A DNA stretch of 5,262 nucleotides from an uncultured Pelolinea sp. Lineage in GTDB: Bacteria; Chloroflexota; Anaerolineae; Anaerolineales; Anaerolineaceae. Positions 1-5,262 of the stretch are shown in pieces. The notes beneath the pieces are model-generated. The model was given only the letters and a program-made list of their open reading frames with translations. It did no database searches and was not told the DNA's origin. A program made the translations under genes and the position numbers. The stretch covers positions 1 to 5,262 of the forward strand of contig CALGUJ010000247.1 of the NCBI GenBank assembly GCA_937902055.1, written 5' to 3'. Numbering within the stretch: the first letter of the stretch is position 1; each line of letters starts with the position of its first letter.

Positions 1-34
1 AATAAATTATAAATCGCGCAAGTAAAAGGTTTGT

Positions 35-66
35 AAGAAAAAAGACCGGGTCGACACCGGTCTTTT
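35..66 (-). terminator. Rho-independent terminator closing the trkA operon
   Basis: Read on the minus strand, this is a 10-bp perfect stem (AAAAGACCGG pairing with CCGGTCTTTT; arms 57-66 and 40-49) around a 7-base loop. The stem is followed at once by a T-rich tract (TTTTTTCTTAC, running down from about 43). It starts about 30 bases after the stop codon of the last trkA gene, the classic position for an intrinsic terminator. On the plus strand the same stem is followed by only four T residues, so it is at best a weak terminator for any plus-strand gene arriving from the left. The remaining bases 1-34 and 67-95 show no recognisable signal. Confidence 0.9.
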
Positions 67-95
67 GACTCTTAATTATTACCCAAAATCCTTGC

Positions 96-770
96 TTACT
101 TTGCTTTTGCCGGCCCCATTAAGGCGGCTAAATCATCCAATTGCGAAGAATGCGACAGCGCGATCACCTCATCCGCGGGATTGATCTCCACATTCCCGTG
201 CGGGATCACCATGCCGGTCTTGCGCAGAATGGCGATCAGGACGCACTGATCCGGAAGTTTGATATGGTCGATGCGTTTGCCCACCATGCTCGAATCCGGA
301 TGGACCTTTTCTTCCACAATTGAGAATTGTCCTTTGCGCAGTTTCAGCAGCGGGATCATGTCTCCCAGTGACATTTCCTCCAGGATCATGCGGCCGATCA
401 ACTCAGCCTGATTCAAAGCCACATCCACGCCCATCTCGTCGGTGAACATCCAGGCATTCTTGGGGTTGTTCACGCGCGCGATTACGCGCGGGATGTTGAA
501 TTCGAAACGCGCCAAACTGGAGGCCACCAGATTGACCTCATCCTTACCGGTCACAGTCGCCACGACATTCATCTGCCGGATGCCGGCAGCTTCCAAATCC
601 ACCGGATCGGTCCCGTTGCCGTGAAATACGCATTCCTTGCCAATCTCGGAATACAGGCGTTCCAGTTCCTCGCGCCTTTCCTCCATTACCAGGACGCTGT
701 GTCCTTCTTTTTTCAGGAAATCGGCGATGAACGCGCCTACTTTGCCGCCGCCAATGATCATTGTTTTCAT
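96..770 (-). CDS. trkA: TrkA-family K+ uptake regulator, single RCK unit (distal copy)
   Basis: This is a 224-residue cytoplasmic regulator of the TrkA/KtrA type, a family that binds NAD(H) or ATP/ADP and gates K+ channel subunits such as TrkH or KtrB. Residues 1-135 are a Rossmann RCK-N domain: the loop GGGKVG lies at 7-12, an acidic residue closes strand beta-2 (E30), GNGTDP lies at 51-56, and a VNNP motif at 100-103. Residues about 141-222 are a TrkA-C domain, with VGKRIDHIKLP at 163-173 and a PADEVIAL strand near 198-205. The length fits one RCK-N plus one RCK-C unit; E. coli TrkA carries two such units in one chain. The start is supported by GGAGGA just upstream. The gene lies 12 bases after the stop of the proximal trkA, so the two are surely co-transcribed and possibly translationally coupled. 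The two proteins are clearly diverged, which suggests separate sensing roles. The family is certain; the partner channel is unknown, so the symbol is family-level. Confidence 0.93.
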   Translation of the reverse strand: MKTMIIGGGKVGAFIADFLKKEGHSVLVMEERREELERLYSEIGKECVFHGNGTDPVDLEAAGIRQMNVVATVTGKDEVNLVASSLARFEFNIPRVIARVNNPKNAWMFTDEMGVDVALNQAELIGRMILEEMSLGDMIPLLKLRKGQFSIVEEKVHPDSSMVGKRIDHIKLPDQCVLIAILRKTGMVIPHGNVEINPADEVIALSHSSQLDDLAALMGPAKAK

Positions 771-773
771 GCT

Positions 774-779
774 TCCTCC
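774..779 (-). promoter_or_regulatory. Shine-Dalgarno site of distal trkA
   Basis: GGAGGA lies three bases before the ATG at 770, in the 12-base gap after the preceding stop codon. It supports the start chosen and shows that the distal gene has its own ribosome site. Confidence 0.8.
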
Positions 780-782
780 ATC

Positions 783-1427
783 CTACCCAAGCAAACTCGC
801 GATCCGGTCCATGTCATCCCCCATCACAGCCAAATGAAGCACGTCGCCATATTCGATCTGCGTGGCTGCATGCGGCATAAAAGACTTGCCCATGCGCGTG
901 ATGGATACCACCAGGGCTTTTCCGGGTAAGGAAAGGTGATCGATGGTTTGCCCTGCCAACAGATCGGTTGCGTCGATCTCGACAATATTCACCTCTCCGG
1001 ATCCCAGGCTGACCAGGGTATTCAGGTTGGAGAAAGTCAGCAATTCCGCAATCCTGGCGGCTGTGGTGGCTACCGGCGAGATGGTGGGGATACCCAACCG
1101 GCGGTAGATCTCGGCTTTGCGGGGGTCATAAACCCGCGCCGCCACTCTGGGAACACGGAAGACCATCTTGGCAATTCTGGCGGCTACCACGTTGGCCTCA
1201 TCGCTGGAGGTAACGGCTGCCAGGGAATCGGCAGTCTCAATCCCGGCCTTGACCAGAACGTCACGGTCGAAGCCAATTCCGGTAATGGTTTTGATTTTCA
1301 AACCTTTGCCTAATCGTTCGAATGCCAACGGGTCCATATCGATGACTGTGACTTCGTTGCCGCGCATGCTTAGATCGCGCGCCATGCCCGAACCCAGGCG
1401 TCCGCATCCGATGATGATCACTTTCAT
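783..1427 (-). CDS. trkA: TrkA-family K+ uptake regulator, single RCK unit (proximal copy)
   Basis: This is a 214-residue TrkA/KtrA-type protein, expected to bind a nicotinamide or adenine nucleotide and gate a K+ transporter from the cytoplasm. The RCK-N Rossmann fold shows GCGRLG at 7-12, D30 at the end of beta-2 (VTVIDMD), a GIGFDRD segment at 50-56, TSSDEAN at 73-79 and a VYDPRKA segment at 99-105. The TrkA-C domain covers roughly 139-214, with LAGQTIDHLSLPGK at 157-170 and a late GDVLHLAV strand at 194-201. The ATG at 1427 is preferred over the in-frame ATG at 1445. A perfect AGGAGG lies five bases before 1427, and the six extra residues from 1445 would overlap that site and precede the usual beta-1 start MKVIIIG. 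It follows the ATPase gene by 46 bases and precedes the second trkA by 12. The family is certain; the partner is inferred. Confidence 0.93.
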   Translation of the reverse strand: MKVIIIGCGRLGSGMARDLSMRGNEVTVIDMDPLAFERLGKGLKIKTITGIGFDRDVLVKAGIETADSLAAVTSSDEANVVAARIAKMVFRVPRVAARVYDPRKAEIYRRLGIPTISPVATTAARIAELLTFSNLNTLVSLGSGEVNIVEIDATDLLAGQTIDHLSLPGKALVVSITRMGKSFMPHAATQIEYGDVLHLAVMGDDMDRIASLLG

Positions 1428-1432
1428 TGGTT

Positions 1433-1438
1433 CCTCCT
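1433..1438 (-). promoter_or_regulatory. Shine-Dalgarno site of proximal trkA, sets its start
   Basis: A perfect AGGAGG lies five bases upstream of the ATG at 1427. It rules in favour of the 214-residue product over the six-residue-longer reading from 1445. It sits two bases downstream of the palindrome at 1441-1453. Confidence 0.88.
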
Positions 1439-1440
1439 GA

Positions 1441-1453
1441 AGCATTGAATGCT
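1441..1453. repeat. 13-base perfect palindrome upstream of proximal trkA
   Basis: AGCATT-G-AATGCT is an exact inverted repeat with a single central base, located in the ATPase-trkA gap between a possible -10 box and the Shine-Dalgarno site. As RNA it could only form a small hairpin of five pairs with a three-base loop. As DNA it has the symmetry of a dimeric regulator's binding site. No T tract follows, so it is not a terminator. Its function is unknown. Confidence 0.45.
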
Positions 1454-1460
1454 ATTCTTT

Positions 1461-1466
1461 ATTATA
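1461..1466 (-). promoter_or_regulatory. Possible internal -10 box ahead of the trkA pair
   Basis: An exact TATAAT lies in the 46-base gap after the ATPase stop codon. The predicted transcript start would be near 1454, at the edge of the palindrome. No convincing -35 hexamer is present 16-18 bases upstream, which lies in the A-rich end of the ATPase gene, and there is no extended TGn motif. It is therefore either a weak or activator-dependent promoter or a chance match in an A+T-rich gap. Confidence 0.35.
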
Positions 1467-1473
1467 GTAAACA

Positions 1474-4353
1474 TTATCGGCTCTTTTCTTTTGTCCTGAC
1501 CAGCCATTTCCTGAACTCATCCACGATAACCAGGGAAGGAATCCAAAGGACCAGGAATCCCCAATATTTTAGCGGGAATGAGCCGGTGCCGATGAAGCTG
1601 TGGAACAATGGCAGGTAAATGATCGCGAATACCAACAGCACCTCCGAAGCGATACCGATCCAGAGCATGCGGTTGTTGGTCAAGGAGAATTTGAATACCG
1701 ATGTACGCTCCGACCGTTCCGCGAACAGGTTGCCGATCTGGGTCATCACCACTGCCGCCAGCGCCATGCCGGTCGCCGAGCGATACAAGCTGCCATCGCC
1801 GGGTAGATTGATCCATTGTCCGGCATATCCATTGGTCCAGTAAAAATGGTAGAAAGCCGCCATGGTCGCCAGGCTTTGAATGCTGCCAAGCCAAAAATAC
1901 GCGCGTATTAGCATCGATTTATCGATAACATGGTCTTTCAAATTCCGCGGCGGCCTGTCCATCACGCCCGGTTCAGGCGGTTCGGATCCTAAAGCCAGCG
2001 CCGGTACGATATCGGTGCCCAGGTCGATTGCCAGGATATGCATCACGTTCAATGCCAGTGGAATCCTGGCGCCGGAGAAGGCGTATAAAATGAAGGGGAT
2101 GGCTTCCGGGGTATTGGACGTAAAGATATAGGTCGTGAACTTTCGGATATTGGCATAAACCGCCCGCCCTTCCTCGATGGCATTCACGATCGAGGCGAAG
2201 TTGTCATCCGTCAGGATCATGGCCGCGGCTTCTTTAGCCACGTCGCTGCCACTCATGCCCATGGCGACGCCGATATTGGCTTTCTTTAGGGCAGGCGCAT
2301 CATTGACGCCGTCGCCCGTTACAGCCACAATCTGACCCATATCCTGCAAGGCCGAAACCACGCGCAACTTATGCTCAGGCGCGACGCGCGCGAAAATAAC
2401 TTCATCCTGCAAGGCAGCGTGAAGCGCCGCTTCATCCATGCCATTCAGGTCAAAGCCGGTGATGATGCGCGGATGGCTGCCGCGCACGATGCCCACCTTG
2501 CGGGCTATGCTCTCAGCGGTCAAACCGTAATCGCCTGTGATCATCACGATACGAATGCCGGCGCTATGGCATTTTTTCACTGCCTCAGCCACCTCCGGCC
2601 GGGGCGGATCCATCATCGCCACCAGGCCGATCAGCACCAGTTCATTCTCGATTTGTTCGGGTTCATAATTCGCCGCGCCTTTGGGAACGGTGCGCTGCGC
2701 CACGGCCAGTACGCGCAGTCCTTCGCGCGCGTAAGCATCGTTGGCTTGCATAACCGCGCTTCGGATCTCGTCGTTGATTTTCATCACGCTGTGGTTCAGG
2801 TAGACGCCATCGCACAAATCCAGGACTTCCTTGGGGGCTCCCTTGATGAAAGCGATGCGGTGCGATTCGGTATGGTAAAAGAAATCGTCGAGCCATTCAC
2901 CCTCGCTGATACGGTGAATGGTAGTCATGCGTTTGCGCCGGGAATCGAACGGGATCTCGAAAATACGCGGCATGGCTTTATCCACTTCCTGCATATCCAA
3001 ACCGCATTTTCGGGCGGCTACCTTGATCGCTGCCTCTGTGGGGTCGCCGATGATCCGCCAGGTCTTGTGTTCGGCGCCATCCGGTTGCAGTAAACGGGAA
3101 TCGTTGCACAGGCTGGCTGCTGCCAGCAAAACACGCACACCTTCCTGTTGTTCTGGATTTAGTTTTTGATCGCCGAGCAAGAGATCACCTGTTGGTTCGT
3201 AACCGGTGCCGGTCAGTGTATAAGATTGACCGATATTGGTAGTGGGGTTGCCTTCCAAAAGCGTCTCAGGCAGCCAAAGCGCGCGCACAGTCATCTCATT
3301 TTGGGTCAATGTGCCGGTCTTGTCCGTGCAAATCACGCTGGTGCAGCCCAGCGTCTCCACGGCGGACAATTTCTTGACCAGCGCATTGCGCTTGGCCATA
3401 CGCTGTGTGCCCATTGCCAGCGCCAGGGTGACGGTCGGCAGCAAGCCTTCCGGAACAAAAGCCACGATCATACCCAAACCGAAAATGAAACTTTCAATGG
3501 GCGTAATCCCCGCCAACACTAAAGCCATTATAAAGAATACAATACCCACCAGAACGGCAATAACCGTTACCATCTTGGTGATGTTTTTCATCTCCAGTTG
3601 CAGCGGGCTGAGTTCTTCTTTCATTTCCTGCGTGAGGTGGGCGATCTTGCCGAATTCGGTGTTCATCCCGGTGGAAATGACCACCGCTTTTCCGGTGCCG
3701 GTGGATACGCTGGTTCCGGCGAAAACCATATTCGGCAATTCTGTGTAGGTGATCTTTTCCTGCACCACAACATCAGCCGTTTTGTTGACCGGGCGGGATT
3801 CACCGGTCAGGGTGGATTGGTCGGTGCGCAGCGCTGCCTGGTCGATCAAACGGCAGTCGGCAGAAATGCGTTCGCCTTCCGCCAGCAGGACAATATCGCC
3901 CGGCACCAACTCCTCTGCCAGGATCTTTTGTTCCATGCCATCCCGCAGCACGCGCGAAAAGGACGGCAGTAATTTCTTCAATGCCTCGGTCGCTTTTTCG
4001 GCGCGGAATTCCTGCCAGAAGCTGAATGCGCCGTTGATGATATTCACCATCCACACCGCAATCGCCAGTTCCGGCATTCTCGCGATCAAGGAGACAATAC
4101 CGGCAATCCATAACAAGATTGCCATCAGGTGGGTGAAATTATTCAGAAATTTGAGTACCAGGGAGGTTTTTTTGCCTTCGGCGATACGGTTCAAACCAAC
4201 GGTTTGTAATCGCTTTTGAGCTTCTTCGCTCGTAAGTCCTTTTTCCCCGATCCCCATCAGGCTAAAAATCTCAACCGGAGTGAGACTCGCCAACTTTATT
4301 TTTTGCTCATAAAGATTAGGTGCCTCGTCAGAAACAACATTCTTTGCAAACAT
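1474..4353 (-). CDS. P-type cation ATPase, Na,K-ATPase-like (P2C type)
   Basis: This is an intact 959-residue membrane pump that couples ATP hydrolysis to cation transport through a phospho-aspartate. Visible motifs: an N-terminal cation-ATPase domain (about 22-90); actuator TGES at 183-186; M4 PEGLL at 301-305; phosphorylation site D344 in CTDKTGT; nucleotide-domain GDPTE at 436-440 and KGAPKE at 504-509; MITGD at 604-608; hinge TGDGVND at 679-685. About ten membrane segments are visible: M1-M2 about 70-113, M3-M4 262-310, M5-M6 737-787, M7-M10 816-947. M5 reads TSNTPE (745-750) and M6 IDLGTD (776-781), followed by a conserved MDRPPRN stretch (798-804). These match Na,K-ATPase, whereas Ca-ATPases have NIGE in M5, so monovalent cations are the likely substrate. 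No beta-subunit gene is seen. The ATG at 4353 is the only plausible start because an in-frame TAA lies five codons upstream, but GAGG is 15 bases away. The ion and direction of transport are inferred. Confidence 0.93.
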   Translation of the reverse strand: MFAKNVVSDEAPNLYEQKIKLASLTPVEIFSLMGIGEKGLTSEEAQKRLQTVGLNRIAEGKKTSLVLKFLNNFTHLMAILLWIAGIVSLIARMPELAIAVWMVNIINGAFSFWQEFRAEKATEALKKLLPSFSRVLRDGMEQKILAEELVPGDIVLLAEGERISADCRLIDQAALRTDQSTLTGESRPVNKTADVVVQEKITYTELPNMVFAGTSVSTGTGKAVVISTGMNTEFGKIAHLTQEMKEELSPLQLEMKNITKMVTVIAVLVGIVFFIMALVLAGITPIESFIFGLGMIVAFVPEGLLPTVTLALAMGTQRMAKRNALVKKLSAVETLGCTSVICTDKTGTLTQNEMTVRALWLPETLLEGNPTTNIGQSYTLTGTGYEPTGDLLLGDQKLNPEQQEGVRVLLAAASLCNDSRLLQPDGAEHKTWRIIGDPTEAAIKVAARKCGLDMQEVDKAMPRIFEIPFDSRRKRMTTIHRISEGEWLDDFFYHTESHRIAFIKGAPKEVLDLCDGVYLNHSVMKINDEIRSAVMQANDAYAREGLRVLAVAQRTVPKGAANYEPEQIENELVLIGLVAMMDPPRPEVAEAVKKCHSAGIRIVMITGDYGLTAESIARKVGIVRGSHPRIITGFDLNGMDEAALHAALQDEVIFARVAPEHKLRVVSALQDMGQIVAVTGDGVNDAPALKKANIGVAMGMSGSDVAKEAAAMILTDDNFASIVNAIEEGRAVYANIRKFTTYIFTSNTPEAIPFILYAFSGARIPLALNVMHILAIDLGTDIVPALALGSEPPEPGVMDRPPRNLKDHVIDKSMLIRAYFWLGSIQSLATMAAFYHFYWTNGYAGQWINLPGDGSLYRSATGMALAAVVMTQIGNLFAERSERTSVFKFSLTNNRMLWIGIASEVLLVFAIIYLPLFHSFIGTGSFPLKYWGFLVLWIPSLVIVDEFRKWLVRTKEKSR

Positions 4354-4368
4354 ATAAATCGATGATTA

Positions 4369-4372
4369 CCTC
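4369..4372 (-). promoter_or_regulatory. Distant Shine-Dalgarno-like GAGG of the ATPase gene
   Basis: GAGG, within GAGGTAAT, is the only purine-rich ribosome-site candidate before the ATPase ATG. Its spacing is 15 bases, about twice the usual distance. A small inverted repeat AATC/GATT (4357-4367) lies between them. No closer start codon in frame exists, so the start stays at 4353, and translation initiation is predicted to be inefficient or structure-assisted. Confidence 0.4.
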
Positions 4373-4411
4373 TTCAACCCTCATTACTTGAGAGACAAGG
4401 ACACGATTCTA

Positions 4412-5206
4412 TCACCATTCGTTTTTCTTGCCTATATTTTTTACGTCTAATTCAAGATGCTTTTCATTCAGATTCTCGCCGATCCAGGCTACCAAACCCT
4501 GCATGCGGTCATGGTGCGAACCTTTCCAATAGATTTTCCCGCAGGAAATACAGCTCGAAAAATCATCGAAATACATACGCGTACCTGGCTCCAATTGATC
4601 GAGGATATCCGCTTTCTCCACCTTCCGCAAAATACCATTGCAGGCGATGCAGCGGGTGAACGGCATGAAACAATCCTGCAAATCGAAGCGTTTGATTACC
4701 TCAAGTAATTGTTGGCGCGGATCTTTGGTGCGCAGGCAAAAACCGTGCGTGACCATTTTCCTCTTTAATAATCCACGATCTCGGGTCAGGAGGATCCTGC
4801 TCTCCACGGCGGAAATTCTCGCCAGGTTTTCATCTTCATAATCATTCCGGTACAGCGTGTCGAATCCCAGCATGCGCAGGTAGGCAGCCAGCCTTCCAAG
4901 GTGCCCATCCAGCACGAATCGCGGCTCTCGCAGCGGTTCCGGCCGCAGTTTGAGCAGCGGGGTAATATTCATGCTCTCGAAAACAGGGTAAACCGCCACC
5001 CGGTCTCCGTCCTGCACCAGGTATCGGAAATCGACCGAGTGTCCGTTGATCAGCACCAAATCCACCTCAGTATGGGGAACGCCGAGCGATTCGATCAAAT
5101 GCTTAACGCTCTGACTCCCTTTAAATGATACGGTCACAGGTTGAAATCTTTTATCGTAAGGGAGGAATTCATTCAATTCCGCGTAAAAGCGGAAATGCGC
5201 GTTCAT
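4412..5206 (-). CDS. Mut7-C RNase-domain protein with N-terminal ubiquitin/ThiS-like domain
   Basis: This 264-residue protein is predicted to be soluble and cytoplasmic. Residues 1-80 form a ubiquitin/ThiS-like beta-grasp domain (FRFYAELNEFL near the start, INGHSVDF at 53-60, GDRVAVYPVFE at 67-77). It lacks the C-terminal Gly-Gly of true sulfur carriers and runs straight into the next domain. Residues about 95-240 are a Mut7-C domain, a PIN-like nuclease fold named after the C-terminus of the exonuclease MUT-7. They show FVLDGHLGRLAAYLR (97-111), GFDTLYR (114-120) and LLTRDRGLL (139-147), with D100 and D143 as likely metal-binding acids. A zinc site follows, made by C186/C189 and C219/C222, with KIYWKGSHHDRM (224-235). 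This two-domain layout is a known bacterial family whose substrate is, to my knowledge, not established. The first ATG matches the family N-terminus, although its ribosome site is weak (AGAAAAAA). The ATPase gene begins 58 bases downstream without a terminator between. Confidence 0.9.
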   Translation of the reverse strand: MNAHFRFYAELNEFLPYDKRFQPVTVSFKGSQSVKHLIESLGVPHTEVDLVLINGHSVDFRYLVQDGDRVAVYPVFESMNITPLLKLRPEPLREPRFVLDGHLGRLAAYLRMLGFDTLYRNDYEDENLARISAVESRILLTRDRGLLKRKMVTHGFCLRTKDPRQQLLEVIKRFDLQDCFMPFTRCIACNGILRKVEKADILDQLEPGTRMYFDDFSSCISCGKIYWKGSHHDRMQGLVAWIGENLNEKHLELDVKNIGKKNEW

Positions 5207-5238
5207 TTTTTTCTGTATAAACCAGTTATTGTAAGATT

Positions 5239-5244
5239 ATTATA
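5239..5244 (-). promoter_or_regulatory. Probable -10 box of the operon's first promoter
   Basis: An exact TATAAT lies 32 bases before the ATG at 5206 in an A+T-rich leader, giving a predicted start of transcription near 5232 and a leader of about 25 bases. With a 17-base spacer the -35 would begin at the last base of the window and extend outside it, so it cannot be judged. No other feature is seen in 5207-5262. Confidence 0.5.
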
Positions 5245-5262
5245 ATGAACAATAAAAGGTTC

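Noticed and set aside
783..1445. Six-residue-longer start for the proximal trkA at 1445
   Set aside because: It has no ribosome site at a proper distance, and its extra codons contain the AGGAGG that serves the ATG at 1427.
2371..3093. Long plus-strand open frame of 240 codons inside the ATPase gene
   Set aside because: It is antisense to the conserved nucleotide-binding and hinge region of the ATPase. Its product is rich in His, Arg and Ala with no recognisable motif, as expected from a complementary-strand shadow. No ribosome site was seen.
3236..3748. Plus-strand open frame of 170 codons with Ser/Thr/Val-rich product
   Set aside because: It lies opposite the M3-M4, phosphorylation-site and actuator region of the ATPase. 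The apparent hydrophobicity comes from the complement of membrane-segment codons. It is not an independent gene.
1474..4353. SERCA-type Ca2+ ATPase or KdpB identity for the pump
   Set aside because: M5 reads TSNTPE and not the NIGE pattern of Ca-ATPases, M6 reads IDLGTD, and the C-terminal segments align with Na,K-ATPase. KdpB is a shorter P1-type protein and no kdpA or kdpC is present.
4387..4399. CTTG-AGAGA-CAAG hairpin in the gap between the Mut7-C and ATPase genes
   Set aside because: The stem has only four pairs and no T tract follows on the minus strand, so it does not qualify as a terminator or attenuator.
4967..5206. ThiS/MoaD sulfur carrier for the N-terminal domain of the Mut7-C protein
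   Set aside because: There is no terminal Gly-Gly, and the domain continues directly into the Mut7-C region, so thiocarboxylate chemistry is not possible as encoded.
5228..5252. Promoter pair TTGTTC (5247-5252) and TACAAT (5228-5233) on the minus strand
   Set aside because: The spacer is only 13 bases, too short for a standard sigma-70 promoter. The TATAAT at 5239-5244 is the better -10.

Overview
The window looks like an ordinary bacterial chromosome segment with about half G+C. All four genes lie on the minus strand, so transcription runs from right to left and every base range here should be read that way. The taxon cannot be fixed from the sequence alone. The combination of single-domain TrkA pairs, a Na,K-type P-ATPase and a ubiquitin-fold/Mut7-C protein would suit a Chloroflexota (Anaerolineae-like) genome, but that is a weak inference.

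Layout in the direction of transcription: (1) 5207-5262 is an A+T-rich leader with a good -10 hexamer; the -35 would fall outside the window. (2) 5206-4412 encodes a 264-residue Mut7-C nuclease-like protein with an N-terminal ubiquitin/ThiS-like domain and a four-cysteine zinc site. (3) 4353-1474 encodes an intact 959-residue P-type cation ATPase. Its membrane ion-site residues follow the Na,K-ATPase (P2C) pattern and not the Ca-ATPase or Kdp pattern. (4) 1427-783 and 770-96 encode two different single-RCK TrkA-family proteins, 12 bases apart. (5) A strong intrinsic terminator at 35-66 closes the set.

The ATPase and the two TrkA-like proteins make a coherent monovalent-cation (K+/Na+) module. 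The ATPase would move ions using ATP, and the RCK proteins would sense nucleotide and gate a transporter. No TrkH/KtrB channel is present here, so the RCK pair either acts on a channel encoded elsewhere or serves the ATPase. The Mut7-C gene is probably a neighbour by position and not part of ion transport. A possible internal promoter with an exact 13-base palindrome sits between the ATPase and the trkA pair, so the pair may also be expressed separately.

No RNA gene, mobile element, CRISPR array or broken gene was seen. Genes cover almost everything; the longest non-coding stretch is the 95 bases at the left end.
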